Assembly (NCBI RefSeq): GCF_019226825.1
Contig: NZ_CP076643.1
Location: forward strand, 1,116,001-1,180,000
Direction of reading: 5' to 3'
DNA: 64,000 nucleotides
Source of the DNA: Vibrio ostreae
GTDB taxonomy: Bacteria > Pseudomonadota > Gammaproteobacteria > Enterobacterales > Vibrionaceae
A program made the position numbers and the translations under genes. Under the pieces are notes generated by a model, which was not told the origin of the DNA, did no database searches, and worked only from the letters and a program-made list of their open reading frames with translations. Positions 8,104 to 17,855 of this stretch are shown piece by piece. The number at the start of each line of letters is the position of its first letter. The first letter of the stretch is position 1.

Positions 8104-11100
8104 TTAGCACGCATCAATGGCATTTTTAACCCGTTTATCCGAAACCGGATACGGTGTGCCTAATTGTTGAGCAAAGAAACTGACCCGTAACTCTTCCAGC
8201 ATCCAGCGAATTTCTTTCACGTTATCCGGAATCGCTACACCTTTCGGAATCTTATTGAGCAGCTCTTTGTAATCCTGAGTCACCGACTCAATCTTCAGCA
8301 TATGCAGGCGATCTTTATTCGGGTCAATCGGCAGTTTTTCCATCCGGCGCTCAATCGCTTTCATGTAACGCAGAATATCCGGCAAGCGTTTCCAGCCACA
8401 TTCTGTGGCGAACCCTTTAAAGATAAGACCTTCAATTTGCGCTTTGATGTCAGACAGCGCAAATGCCATGGTAAAGTCAATTTTGCCTTTGAGACGCTTA
8501 TTGATGTTATACGCCGTAGTGAGGATCGTCTCGACCTGCTGAGCAATATCGACCACAGTGTCACCCAGCTCCGCACGGACGAACTCTTTCAGCGCCTCAA
8601 ACTCTTCAGGCTGCCACGCCATACCACCACGCTGCTCAACCAGCTTATCAATACCACAGGCAATACAGTCATCGATCAGATCCATCACCTTACCGTACGG
8701 GTTAAAGTACAAGCCAAGCTTGGACTTGTTCGGCAAGTTCGCATGCAGATACTTAATCGGTGACGGCACGTTGAGAAGGATCAGGCGGCGCTGACCTTCA
8801 CGCATCGCATTGTGCTGCTCCTGCTCCGTTTCAAACAGCTTGATCTCCACACTGTCTTTGTTGTCGACCAGCGCCGGGTAGGCTTTGACTTCAAAGCCGC
8901 CACGTTTTTGCTGATAAACGCGTGGCAATTCACCAAACGACCAGGTGTGCAGATCTTTCTGCTCAATATCGTCGTCGGCCACTTGCGACAGCGTTTCCTG
9001 CACCTTCTCTTTCAGGCTTTCTTTCAGCTCATGCAGATCCTGGTGCTCTTTCAGCTTACGGTTGCGATGGTCAACGGCACGGAACGTCATGCGCAAGTGT
9101 TGCGGCACTTGTTCCCAGTTCCAGTCTTCACGCAGCACTTCCACACCGGTCATACGGCGCAGTTCGCGCTCCAGAGCGCCCAATAACGGCCCCTCCATCG
9201 CTTTAGCTCGCGCCAAAAAGGCGTCGGCATAGTTAGGTGCCGGCACAAAGTTTTTGCGCAGTGACTTCGGCAATGACTTGATAAGGCTCATGACCAGTTC
9301 ATGACGCAGCCCCGGGATCTGCCAGTCAAACCCTTCCGGTTCAATCTGGTTCAGGATCGGCAACGGAATATGCACCGTGACACCGTCACTATTTTCGCCC
9401 GGCTCAAACTGATAGCTCAGCTTGAGCTTGATGCCGTTCTGATGCCAGAAATTAGGGTAATCCAGCTCAGTAATATGGCTGGCATCGCCTTTGAACAGCA
9501 TCTCTTTTTCAAAATTGAGCAGATCAGGCGTCGCTTTACCGGCCTGTTTCCACCAAGTGTCAAAATGTCGTCCCGAGACAACCTCGGTATCAACACGCTG
9601 ATCATAAAACTGGAACAGCTCTTCATCATCAACCAGAATATCGCGGCGGCGTGATTTATGCTCCAGCTCTTCCACTTCCTGTAGCAGGGCGCGGTTTTGT
9701 TTAAAGAAAGCGTGTTTGGTTTCCCACTCGCCTTCTACCAACGCACTGCGAATAAAGATTTCACGGCTCAGCGGCGCATCAATGTTACCGTAATTCACCA
9801 GACGCTTAGGCACGATCGGAATTCCGTATAGCATCACTTTTTCGTACGCCATCACTGCAGCGCGTTTTTTCGACCAGTGCGGCTCGCTGTAGCTGCGCTT
9901 AATCAGGTGTTTCGCCAGTGGCTCAATCCATTCCGGTTGGATCTTGGCCACCATACGCGCCCAGAGCTTAGAGGTTTCCACCAGCTCGGCCGACATGACC
10001 CACTTAGGCTGTTTTTTGAACAAGCCAGAAGCCGGAAAAATGTTGAAACGGGCATTGCGCGCGCCTTGATACTCGTTTTTCTCCGGATCTTTTGTACCGA
10101 TGTGCGACAGTAACCCGACCAGAATCGCACTGTGTACGCTCTGATAACTGGCCGGCTCATCATTCAGTTTGAAATCCATCTCACGCATTGACTGATGCAA
10201 CTGGAAATAGACATCCTGCCATTCGCGAATACGCAGATAGTTGAGGTAATCCTGCTTACACTGACGACGGAACTGATTGCTGCTGTGTGCTTTCTGCTCT
10301 TTTTTGATGTGTTCCCACAGATTCACCAAGGTCAGAAAATCCGACTCTTCGTGGAAGAAGCGGCGGTGCTTGTCATCGGCCGACTGCTGTTTATCACTCG
10401 GACGCTCACGCGGATCCTGAATCGACAGACCGGATGCAATCACCATCACTTCTTTCAGACAGCCAAAACGCGGCGCTTCAATCACCATACGCGCCAGGCG
10501 CGGGTCAATAGGCAGACGGGCCAGCTTACGGCCAATCTCAGTCAGGCGCTTTTTCGGATCTTTGGCTTTATCGTTAATCGCGCCCAGTTCTTCGAGCAGA
10601 CGCACACCATCCTGGATGTTACGTTTATCCGGCGCTTCAACAAACGGAAACGCTTCAATGTCACCCAGCCCTAATGCGGTCATCTGCAGAATTACGGACG
10701 CCAGATTGGTACGCAAAATCTCTGGGTCGGTAAATTCCGGACGTGACAGGAAGTCCTCTTCTGAATAGAGGCGGATACAGATCCCCTCTTCGACACGGCC
10801 ACAACGGCCTTTACGCTGGTTAGCACTGGCCTGCGAAACCGGCTCAATCGGCAAGCGCTGTACCTTAGTGCGGTAACTGTAGCGGCTGATCCTTGCCGTA
10901 CCCGGGTCAATCACGTATTTGATGCCCGGCACCGTCAGTGACGTTTCCGCCACGTTGGTCGCCAGAACGATACGGCGTCCGGCGTGCGGCTGGAAAATCT
11001 TGTTCTGCTCACCGGCCGATAAACGGGCATACAGCGGCACAATTTCGGTGTCGCGCAGCTTACGTTTGCTCAGTGCGTCCGCGGTATCACGAATTTCACG

Positions 11101-12027
11101 TTCACCGTTCATAAAGATCAGAATATCGCCCAGGCCTTCATCGCACAGTTCATCCACCGCCTCGAAAATGCCTTGCAGCTGGTCACGATCGCTTTCATCT
11201 TCGCCGGCCAGCGGGCGGTAACGGGTTTCCACCGGATAGGTCCGACCGGAGACTTCGATGATCGGCGCGCCACTAAAGTGGTTAGAAAAACGCTCCGGAT
11301 CGATGGTTGCCGACGTGATAATAACTTTCAGATCGGGGCGACGCGGCAGCAGCTCTTTGAGATAACCCAAAATAAAATCGATATTGAGGCTGCGTTCGTG
11401 CGCTTCATCGATGATGATGGTGTCATACTGATTGAGAAAACGGTCGTGCTGGATTTCTGCCAGCAGAATACCGTCCGTCATCAGTTTGATTTGCGTCTCG
11501 TCAGAAATCTGATCGTTAAATCGCACCTTATAGCCGACGAAGCCACCCAGTTCGGTTTCCATCTCTTCTGCGATACGGTTCGCTACCGAGCGCGCCGCCA
11601 AGCGGCGTGGCTGGGTGTGGCCGATCAGGCCAAACTTACCGCGTCCCAGCTCAGCACAAATTTTCGGCAGCTGAGTGGTTTTACCTGAACCGGTTTCACC
11701 TGCGACGATCACCACCTGGTGCTGTTCAATCGCTGTGGCGATATCTTCACGTTTCTGGCTGACTGGCAGAATTTCGGGATACTCGATTTTTACTTTATGT
11801 GCGCTGCGTTGCTGCACCACCATCATCGACTGAGCGATATCGAGGGCAATTTCGTCCAATGCCGCATCACGTGCCTGCTCGTTTTTAATTTTACTGGCAC
11901 CGGAAATACGTTTGTTGAAGCGAAAACGGTCTTTGATAAGGCACTGATTCAGTGCCTTTTTCAGCGACTGCACATTGTTGGATTTGGCAACCGCGTTCTT
12001 TTCTGTGTTGGGCTGTGACTGAGTCAA
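8104..12027 (-). CDS. hrpA: ATP-dependent RNA helicase HrpA (DEAH box)
   Basis: A 1307-residue DEAH-box helicase of the length usual for enterobacterial and vibrio HrpA. Motif I GETGSGKTTQL is at residues 110-120, motif II is DEAH in IIIDEAHERSLN near 210, SAT follows, and motif VI appears as QRKGRCGRV. The long C-terminal half carries the HA2/OB-fold region and the HrpA-specific extension. In E. coli HrpA resolves ribosome collisions. The start appears to be TTG with AGGA ten bases upstream; the upstream ATG at 12043 is out of frame. It is divergent from azoR, the arrangement also known in E. coli. Confidence 0.95.
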   Translation of the reverse strand: MTQSQPNTEKNAVAKSNNVQSLKKALNQCLIKDRFRFNKRISGASKIKNEQARDAALDEIALDIAQSMMVVQQRSAHKVKIEYPEILPVSQKREDIATAIEQHQVVIVAGETGSGKTTQLPKICAELGRGKFGLIGHTQPRRLAARSVANRIAEEMETELGGFVGYKVRFNDQISDETQIKLMTDGILLAEIQHDRFLNQYDTIIIDEAHERSLNIDFILGYLKELLPRRPDLKVIITSATIDPERFSNHFSGAPIIEVSGRTYPVETRYRPLAGEDESDRDQLQGIFEAVDELCDEGLGDILIFMNGEREIRDTADALSKRKLRDTEIVPLYARLSAGEQNKIFQPHAGRRIVLATNVAETSLTVPGIKYVIDPGTARISRYSYRTKVQRLPIEPVSQASANQRKGRCGRVEEGICIRLYSEEDFLSRPEFTDPEILRTNLASVILQMTALGLGDIEAFPFVEAPDKRNIQDGVRLLEELGAINDKAKDPKKRLTEIGRKLARLPIDPRLARMVIEAPRFGCLKEVMVIASGLSIQDPRERPSDKQQSADDKHRRFFHEESDFLTLVNLWEHIKKEQKAHSSNQFRRQCKQDYLNYLRIREWQDVYFQLHQSMREMDFKLNDEPASYQSVHSAILVGLLSHIGTKDPEKNEYQGARNARFNIFPASGLFKKQPKWVMSAELVETSKLWARMVAKIQPEWIEPLAKHLIKRSYSEPHWSKKRAAVMAYEKVMLYGIPIVPKRLVNYGNIDAPLSREIFIRSALVEGEWETKHAFFKQNRALLQEVEELEHKSRRRDILVDDEELFQFYDQRVDTEVVSGRHFDTWWKQAGKATPDLLNFEKEMLFKGDASHITELDYPNFWHQNGIKLKLSYQFEPGENSDGVTVHIPLPILNQIEPEGFDWQIPGLRHELVMSLIKSLPKSLRKNFVPAPNYADAFLARAKAMEGPLLGALERELRRMTGVEVLREDWNWEQVPQHLRMTFRAVDHRNRKLKEHQDLHELKESLKEKVQETLSQVADDDIEQKDLHTWSFGELPRVYQQKRGGFEVKAYPALVDNKDSVEIKLFETEQEQHNAMREGQRRLILLNVPSPIKYLHANLPNKSKLGLYFNPYGKVMDLIDDCIACGIDKLVEQRGGMAWQPEEFEALKEFVRAELGDTVVDIAQQVETILTTAYNINKRLKGKIDFTMAFALSDIKAQIEGLIFKGFATECGWKRLPDILRYMKAIERRMEKLPIDPNKDRLHMLKIESVTQDYKELLNKIPKGVAIPDNVKEIRWMLEELRVSFFAQQLGTPYPVSDKRVKNAIDAC

Positions 12028-12210
12028 AGCAGGTCCTATTCATTTTTCACTTAAAACTGCGCGGATTGTATCACAGAGTTATGCCGACGCAGGTATTTGC
12101 AGTCGTTCAAATTTTTTGAATGAGTTCAGCAAATCCACCTACTTAAGATGTCGCGAGTATCTCATTATTATCACTTCCCTAACGTGTTACCTCCAATTAA
12201 GGAACTTCTT

Positions 12211-12798
12211 ATGTCTCGTGTACTTGCACTTAAATCCAGCATCCTTGGCGAATATTCTCAATCAAGCAAACTGCTCGATGCTTACCTGACCAAATTTGAC
12301 CAAAACGAACTGACCGTGCGTGACCTGGCGGCCGAACCTCTGCCAGTACTGGACTTCGCAGTCGCAACTGCGCTGCGCTCAAGTGAAGATCTTTCTGAAG
12401 AGCAACAAGCTGTTGTCGCGCTGTCTGACACTCTGATCGCAGAAGTCAATGCAGCGGACACTCTGGTAATTGCTGCACCAATGTACAACTTTACCATCCC
12501 AACGCAGCTGAAAAACTGGATTGATCTGATTGCGCGTGCTGGCGTTACTTTCAAATACACGGAATCAGGTGTCGTGGGTCTGTTCGAAAACAAAAAAGCA
12601 GTCGTGATCACCACTCGTGGCGGTATCCATAAAGATTCAGCGACTGACGTGGTAACGCCTTACCTGAAAACAGTTCTGGGTTTTGTCGGTATCAGCGAAG
12701 TTGAATTCGTGTACGCAGAAGCGCTGAACATGGGTGAAGAACCGGCAGCAAAAGGCATTGAATCAGCGAAATCTCAGCTGGACGCCATTACTCTGTAA
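12211..12798 (+). CDS. azoR: FMN-dependent NADH:quinone oxidoreductase / azoreductase
   Basis: This 195-residue flavodoxin-fold enzyme reduces quinones and azo compounds with NADH. It shows the family N-terminus ([19 protein letters not shown]), the FMN-binding [17 protein letters not shown] stretch near residue 90 and TTRGG near residue 132. The ATG at 12211 is preceded by AAGGA; the longer frame from 12148 is not needed. It is divergent from hrpA, as in E. coli, with about 180 bases of shared promoter region. Confidence 0.92.
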   Translation: MSRVLALKSSILGEYSQSSKLLDAYLTKFDQNELTVRDLAAEPLPVLDFAVATALRSSEDLSEEQQAVVALSDTLIAEVNAADTLVIAAPMYNFTIPTQLKNWIDLIARAGVTFKYTESGVVGLFENKKAVVITTRGGIHKDSATDVVTPYLKTVLGFVGISEVEFVYAEALNMGEEPAAKGIESAKSQLDAITL

Positions 12799-12899
12799 TT
12801 TGTACTCGGCCATATTTCCGAGCACCAGCGCCTGAATACCCAGTATGCAGGCGCACAAGGAAAAAGTGAAGCCCAAGCATCTATTCACTTTGCTGACTA

Positions 12900-12933
12900 A
12901 AAGGCAACGTAGTCATACGCTGCCTTTTTATTT
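12900..12933 (+). terminator. Terminator after azoR; 12799-13119 otherwise empty
   Basis: AAGGCAACG pairs with CGCTGCCTT (one mismatch) and a T-tract follows. It lies about 100 bases past the azoR stop. The rest of the 320-base gap is AT-rich with only chance reading frames. Confidence 0.65.
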
Positions 12934-13119
12934 ATCTGTTGCCAGCTATCGGATTCCGACTCTTTGCCAACCGGGGAAATGTTGCCCATTCACTCTGCTT
13001 TTTCTCACCATTTACGCTCGATCACTCACTTATTGTACAACTGATGAAAATAACTCTTAGTTTTCAAGCAAATTGGCCGCTAAAATAGTAGCTAACCCCA
13101 TTTTTTAACTGACAACACT

Positions 13120-13488
13120 GTGAAAGTATCTGAATTCAAAGCCCTGCTAGACGCCTTACCCGCAGACTGCGACCCCGATATAGTGATGGGAGAAGTTTGG
13201 CTGCCTGAACAATTAGTGGCGGCGCAGCTGGATCAAAAACTGCTATTTCTGGAATTTGATAACGCGCCGGAAGAAGGTCAGGGTGACGAGGAAGGACGCG
13301 GATTTGTCGAGCATGAAATCGAACTGATCCGAGAACAAATTACACAGCTTTTACAGGAAGATAGTTCACAGCACGATAGAATAGAGGCAATGTTAGGTAT
13401 GCTTCTGGTCGCGCATGAACGTACCAGCTCGGAATTCATCGAGATGCTGGGTACATTGCAAGAGGAACAGTTGCAAAAAGAGCTTTAG
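13120..13488 (+). CDS. Acidic hypothetical protein before the PhoD-like phosphatase
   Basis: A 122-residue, strongly acidic, probably helical protein with runs such as EEGQGDEEGRG in the middle and a Glu/Gln-rich C-terminal third (IREQITQLLQEDSSQHDRIEAMLGMLL). The start is GTG; the ribosome-binding site is weak. It ends 9 bases before the phosphatase gene, so the two are probably co-transcribed and perhaps act together. I do not recognise the family. Confidence 0.7.
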   Translation: MKVSEFKALLDALPADCDPDIVMGEVWLPEQLVAAQLDQKLLFLEFDNAPEEGQGDEEGRGFVEHEIELIREQITQLLQEDSSQHDRIEAMLGMLLVAHERTSSEFIEMLGTLQEEQLQKEL

Positions 13489-13497
13489 GAGCCGGAA

Positions 13498-15435
13498 TTG
13501 ACCCGATACCATCATCGCCGCTTACCCTTTGTCCTGGCTGGTCCGATCGTCAGAAAAGCGACTGCAAAGGAGCTGGTTATCTGGCTTGCCACCAGTCAGG
13601 CGCCCGAGGGCGAGCTGCAACTGTACGACGATAACCAGAACTCTGTGCTCTCCCAGCCGCTGACTTCCAGCGATAGTTATCAAATCGGCGCTCATGCCTG
13701 GGTCACCCTTCTCCACATCAGACACGATTTTAACGTACCGGCCAAATACCAGTACGACATCACCACGCCGGACGGTCAGCTTAGCGAACTGTGTGCCGAG
13801 CTACTCTATGACGATGAAACCCGCTTTACTTTGTGGCTGAGTGGCCAGGCTGATTACGTACTGCATGGCTCATGCCGTAACCCGCATCACTTCGCCAAAG
13901 ACGCCTTGGTTGTTGCCGATGAAAAAGTCGCTGCGCAGCTCCCTGAGGAGCGTCCGCATCTGTTGATGATGAGCGGAGATCAAATCTACGCCGATCACGT
14001 CGCCGGACCGACTCTTTTCGCGGTACACAGCGTCATTGAGCGGCTGGGTCTTTATCAGGAACGCTTTGAACAATCACAGGTTGAAGCCTGTCATGCACCG
14101 GTCAAAGACAGTCATGAGCTTTATCAGCATCCACACTGTTTTTACCAGCGCAATAAATTGCTGCCTCATTCCATCGGCGAACAGCGCTTTTTTGATCGGG
14201 TGCTGCCACGTAAGCCCACCCCGATCTTCAGCTCTACCGATAACGATAACCACCTGATTAGTTTGGCCGAGTTTTTTGCTATGTATCTGCTGACCTGGTC
14301 ACCGGTGTTATGGCAGGACATCGATTTTGATGATAGCCCGCAGCTGCAACTGGCCAAGACAGAGCATCAGATTCCGGCCAACAAACAACAAGAATGGCAA
14401 AGCGAGCTGAAACACATCCGGACTTTCTATGCCGGTCTGACACATACCCGGCGACTGCTGGCTCATATTCCGACCTACATGATCTTCGATGATCATGATG
14501 TCACTGATGACTGGAATCTGACCGTAGGTTGGGAGCAAGCGGCCTACAGCAATGCCTTTGCCAAACGCATTATCGGTAATGCACTGATCAGTTACTGGCT
14601 GTTTCAGGGCTGGGGCAACGAACCGGATAATTTTAACGACGAATTTCACCAACTGGCCCAGAAGTATTGTGCCCAGCCGGACAGCCAGCATCAGGATGAC
14701 TGGATTGATGCTCTCTATCCATTCGAGAAATGGCACTACACTACCGATACCAGCCCCAAAATGGTGGTGTTGGATACACGCACCCGGCGCTGGCGCTCTG
14801 AGTCACGCATGAATAAGCCCTCCGGCCTGATGGACTGGGAAGCGATGATGGAATTTCAGCAGGCGCTGCTCGATGAAGAGAAAGTGATAATTGTCTCTGC
14901 CGCCCCCATGTTCGGGGTCAAGTTCATCGAAGCCCTGCAAAGGCTGATGACCTGGCTGGGTAAACCACTGGTGATTGACGCAGAAAACTGGATGGCCCAC
15001 CCGGGCAGTGCCAATACGCTGGTGAGTATTTTTACCCACACCAAAACACCATCCAATTACGTCATTTTGTCCGGTGATGTGCACTATTCGTTTGCTTATG
15101 ACATCCAACTGCGCTCACGTAAATCGAGCCCGAATATTTTCCAGATCACCTGCAGCGGTATCAAAAATCAATTCCCGGAACCCTTGCTGTCATTTTGTGA
15201 CACGATGGACCGCGTACTGTACAGTCCACGCTCACCGCTGAACTGGCTCACCAAACGCAAGCGTCTCAAAATCAGGAAACGAGCGCCGAGTTCAGAAAAA
15301 ATCAAACGATTAGTGAACTCAGCAGCCCTCGGCGAACTCAAACTAGATAAAAGTGGTAAACCACATTTGGTCTCTATTTTGACCAGCAGCGGTGAATCGA
15401 TTGATTTCCTGCCGACTAAAGATAGCCATGAATAG
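13498..15435 (+). CDS. PhoD-like metallophosphatase
   Basis: A 645-residue protein of the alkaline phosphatase D / metallophosphatase-like superfamily. Metal-ligand motifs appear in order: GSCRNPHH near residue 123, SGDQIYADH near 163, DDHDVTDDWN near 331 and SGDVHYSF near 524. There is no signal peptide, so it is probably cytosolic, unlike secreted PhoD. The start is TTG with AGGAG eight bases upstream. It is coupled to the acidic protein 9 bases upstream. The substrate is unknown. Confidence 0.82.
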   Translation: MTRYHHRRLPFVLAGPIVRKATAKELVIWLATSQAPEGELQLYDDNQNSVLSQPLTSSDSYQIGAHAWVTLLHIRHDFNVPAKYQYDITTPDGQLSELCAELLYDDETRFTLWLSGQADYVLHGSCRNPHHFAKDALVVADEKVAAQLPEERPHLLMMSGDQIYADHVAGPTLFAVHSVIERLGLYQERFEQSQVEACHAPVKDSHELYQHPHCFYQRNKLLPHSIGEQRFFDRVLPRKPTPIFSSTDNDNHLISLAEFFAMYLLTWSPVLWQDIDFDDSPQLQLAKTEHQIPANKQQEWQSELKHIRTFYAGLTHTRRLLAHIPTYMIFDDHDVTDDWNLTVGWEQAAYSNAFAKRIIGNALISYWLFQGWGNEPDNFNDEFHQLAQKYCAQPDSQHQDDWIDALYPFEKWHYTTDTSPKMVVLDTRTRRWRSESRMNKPSGLMDWEAMMEFQQALLDEEKVIIVSAAPMFGVKFIEALQRLMTWLGKPLVIDAENWMAHPGSANTLVSIFTHTKTPSNYVILSGDVHYSFAYDIQLRSRKSSPNIFQITCSGIKNQFPEPLLSFCDTMDRVLYSPRSPLNWLTKRKRLKIRKRAPSSEKIKRLVNSAALGELKLDKSGKPHLVSILTSSGESIDFLPTKDSHE

Positions 15436-15582
15436 CTAAGCAGAGAATAGCTAAGCAGACCCATTCATCGCGATAAAGTTGAGAAAACAAATCCCGTGTT
15501 TTATGGTTTCATCATCATCAAACACTGACTCTCAAATTCGATCAACTATCATAAAATTACAGCAAGACAAAAAGGCTTCAGT

Positions 15583-16026
15583 ATGTTTAATGCGATCACA
15601 TCCATGTTCAAACAACTGCTCGAAGGGCAGGATCTCAGCCAGCAGAAAACCAGCCCGAACCTGGCTATTGCCTGCCTGCTGAGTGAAGTGGCCGGTGCCG
15701 ATCATCAAATTGAAGAGCAAGAGCAGAAAGCCAAACTGACGTTGTTAAAACGTTTACTCGATTTAGATCAGGAGGAAGCACAGCAACTTTTAACCCGTGC
15801 GGACGAGCAGATTAGCCACTCGGCGTCGCTGTATGACTTCACCTCTCAATTGCGTGAGCTGACTCAAGAAACGCGTTTTGAATTGATCAAAGCGATGTGG
15901 GAAGTGGCGCATGCCGATGGAGAAATCGACCCGTTAGAAGATGCGGTCATTCGCAAAGCCGCTGAACTGCTGTACGTTGATCACAGCCAATTCATTCGCG
16001 CCAAGCTGATAGTGACCGGCAAGTAA
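15583..16026 (+). CDS. TerB-family protein
   Basis: A 147-residue helical protein with the TerB-like pattern: ACLLSEVAGADHQIEEQE in the first half and the paired AMWEVAHADGEIDPLEDAVIRK in the second. The acidic loops ADHQIE and ADGEID are typical of the fold. Members sense or bind metal or link envelope stress to tellurite resistance; solitary copies like this are of unknown role. AAGG lies about 11 bases upstream of the ATG. A strong terminator follows. Confidence 0.85.
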   Translation: MFNAITSMFKQLLEGQDLSQQKTSPNLAIACLLSEVAGADHQIEEQEQKAKLTLLKRLLDLDQEEAQQLLTRADEQISHSASLYDFTSQLRELTQETRFELIKAMWEVAHADGEIDPLEDAVIRKAAELLYVDHSQFIRAKLIVTGK

Positions 16027-16047
16027 GCGGGCGACTCTTGCCCTCAT

Positions 16048-16079
16048 AAAAAGCGCAGTGCCGAAGCGCTGCGCTTTTG
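16048..16079 (+). terminator. Terminator after the TerB gene
   Basis: AAAAAGCGCAG and CTGCGCTTTT form a perfect stem around a short loop, with A and T runs on the two sides. Confidence 0.8.
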
Positions 16080-16241
16080 AGCTTTCTATTTTATGTATCG
16101 GTTGATGCCCATCAAACCAAATAACGTTGTCAGTCTGAACTCACTGCAATCACCTTACCGGTCAGCTGTGACAATACAATGACAGATGAATGAACGCCTG
16201 GTTAAACGAATCATCAACAAAAAAACGTGACCAAGAACAGA

Positions 16242-16778
16242 TTACAGCATGACTAAGGCCAGTTTGGCCAGATTATAAGCATCGACGTAACCGGAGTGCT
16301 GGCGCCCTTCCCATTCAATACCTTTCGCTTCCTGTGCCGCGCGGTGACCAATGCGTTTGTCTTTAAGACGATTCTGCATCCGGTACAAGGTTGCCAGATT
16401 GACAAATTCCTTAAATGGAACTTCAATGCCTTTTGCACGGCACTCATTGATCAAAATCTGATCATCACGGCCCCAGGAAGCATAAATTTTGTTGGTGCCG
16501 CCGAAATTCTTCACCATCGACTGGATGACAGCCGCCAGAGGGCGTCCCTGCTTTTCAATTTTACGCGGGGTAATTCCGGTCAGTTCGACACAAAATAACG
16601 ACACTTCGTCGTGCTCAGGTTTGACGTAATACTGCGCGCGTTTGACAATTTCACCGGCAGTCAAATCGATTTCAGCCAAACCGACTTCAATGATCTCACC
16701 CGTTGTGCCGACTCCGTTTTCATTCCAACAGCACATTTCCAAATCGAAGCACACCACACGGTTATAGTTCATTGCCAC
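16242..16778 (-). CDS. DEDDh 3'-5' exonuclease
   Basis: A 178-residue exonuclease of the DnaQ/ERI1-like fold. The catalytic residues are visible: FDLE (Exo I) near residue 11, SWGRDDQILINEC (Exo II) and HSGYVDAYNLAKL (Exo III, His and Asp) near residue 162. Such solitary proteins degrade RNA or single-stranded DNA 3' ends; which one is not decidable here. The frame starts at GTG (16778), six bases after GGGGA; an ATG two codons later (16772) is equally possible. It is transcribed alone. Confidence 0.82.
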   Translation of the reverse strand: MAMNYNRVVCFDLEMCCWNENGVGTTGEIIEVGLAEIDLTAGEIVKRAQYYVKPEHDEVSLFCVELTGITPRKIEKQGRPLAAVIQSMVKNFGGTNKIYASWGRDDQILINECRAKGIEVPFKEFVNLATLYRMQNRLKDKRIGHRAAQEAKGIEWEGRQHSGYVDAYNLAKLALVML

Positions 16779-16879
16779 ATCTAGTCCCCAATCGAAAATT
16801 CAAAGCGCGCTATGTTACCCAAGTCTGAGATAAAACTCGACGCTCAATCGGCAATTTAATCTGCAATTGAGAGCCTGGC

Positions 16880-16900
16880 CCTCGCTCATGGCGAGTTTTT
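16880..16900 (+). terminator. Orphan terminator in the 16779-17222 gap
   Basis: CTCGC, loop, GCGAG and then TTTTT on the plus strand. No plus-strand gene precedes it for 850 bases. A second stem (GCTCAAT/ATTGAGAGC) lies just upstream at about 16841-16873. Together they look like the 3' half of a small transcript. Confidence 0.5.
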
Positions 16901-17040
16901 ATACCAACTTGGTGGCTAATAGATCATCTTTCTGGGCAATACTCTCCTGTCGAGCGACCTAAAATGGGTCATCAGAGCGCTCAGCTTAAGCTAAGGAGGA
17001 ACCTCTAACTCTTAACGTGCCGCAATTAGCGTCGCTCAGA

Positions 17041-17066
17041 GCTTAAATTTTGGTTAAAATTTAAGC
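17041..17066. repeat. Perfect 11-bp palindrome upstream of the DUF2760-Hsp70 operon
   Basis: GCTTAAATTTT and AAAATTTAAGC flank a GGTT loop, about 155 bases before the operon start. It could be an operator or an RNA hairpin. An unused strong Shine-Dalgarno-like AAGGAGGA lies at about 16994, with no ATG after it. Confidence 0.45.
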
Positions 17067-17222
17067 CATCAAACCGGGAGGAAACCGAGATTCCGGCTTT
17101 TGTGCAAGCCTTATCCCTTGAATATGGTAATATCCGCCCTTATTTTTTACTAAATTCTGACTATTCTGTGCAATGAATATTGCAATCGTTCATTGCCTAT
17201 ACACATCTACAGAGATTTCATC

Positions 17223-17855
17223 ATGAACTTCGATTTAAATATGATTCCAACGACCTTCGATATGCTTCATGCTGGTTTAACTGCCACAAGCGTTTTGCTG
17301 TTAATCGTGGCGGTAGCACGCAAGTCTAAAGTAATTGAGAAAGTGGTTGAAAAACCGATTGAAAAGATCGTTGAAGTCGAGAAACCGGTCGAAAAGATTG
17401 TCGAAGTAGAGAAAGTGGTTGAAGTTGAAAAAGTGGTTGAAAAAGTGGTGGAGGTCGAGTCCAAACTGGCTACTGCGTCTACCGATTCGGCCATGCAGCT
17501 GCTCTCTCTGTTCCAGCAGGAAGCTCGCCTTATCGATTTCCTTCAAGAAGACGTGACCAGCTTCTCTGATGAAGAAGTGGGTGCAGCAGCACGCGTGATC
17601 CACTCTGGCGGTCAAAAAGTACTGAAAGAATACGTGACCTTGTCACCTATTCGCAGTGAAGAAGAAGAGTCGCGCATTACTATCGCTGAAGGCTTCAACC
17701 CACAAGAAGTTCGTCTGACCGGCAATGTCACCGGCAATGCACCATTTACCGGTACTCTGGTTCACAAAGGCTGGAAAGCCGATGCGATGACGCTGCCAAA
17801 ACTGGCGCAAAATTACGATGCTTCAATCATTGCACCTGCGGAGGTGGAGCTGTAA
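17223..17855 (+). CDS. DUF2760 protein with Val-Glu-Lys repeat coiled coil
   Basis: A 210-residue protein with three parts: an N-terminal hydrophobic segment (residues ~13-32) that may anchor it in the inner membrane, a striking low-complexity stretch of EKVVE/EKIVEV repeats (~35-75) likely to be an extended coil, and a C-terminal domain typical of DUF2760 (LLSLFQQEARLIDFLQED... and HKGWKAD). It overlaps the next gene by one base (TAATG), so it is translationally coupled to the Hsp70-like protein. The start at 17223 is chosen for the ATG closest to a typical N-terminus; the ribosome-binding site is weak. It probably serves as an adaptor for the two Hsp70 proteins, but this is inference from the operon. 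Confidence 0.85.
   Translation: MNFDLNMIPTTFDMLHAGLTATSVLLLIVAVARKSKVIEKVVEKPIEKIVEVEKPVEKIVEVEKVVEVEKVVEKVVEVESKLATASTDSAMQLLSLFQQEARLIDFLQEDVTSFSDEEVGAAARVIHSGGQKVLKEYVTLSPIRSEEEESRITIAEGFNPQEVRLTGNVTGNAPFTGTLVHKGWKADAMTLPKLAQNYDASIIAPAEVEL

Noticed and set aside
12845..13060. Plus-strand frame of 71 residues after azoR
   Set aside because: It spans a terminator hairpin, has no ribosome-binding site and an unlikely composition.
17330..17460. Repeats that could suggest a CRISPR array
   Set aside because: The repeat is short and coding (EKVVE motifs); there are no spacers of uniform length and no cas genes.
17267..17494. Minus-strand Thr/Ser/Phe-rich frame
   Set aside because: It is the antisense of the Val-Glu-Lys repeat in the DUF2760 gene; the low complexity explains it.
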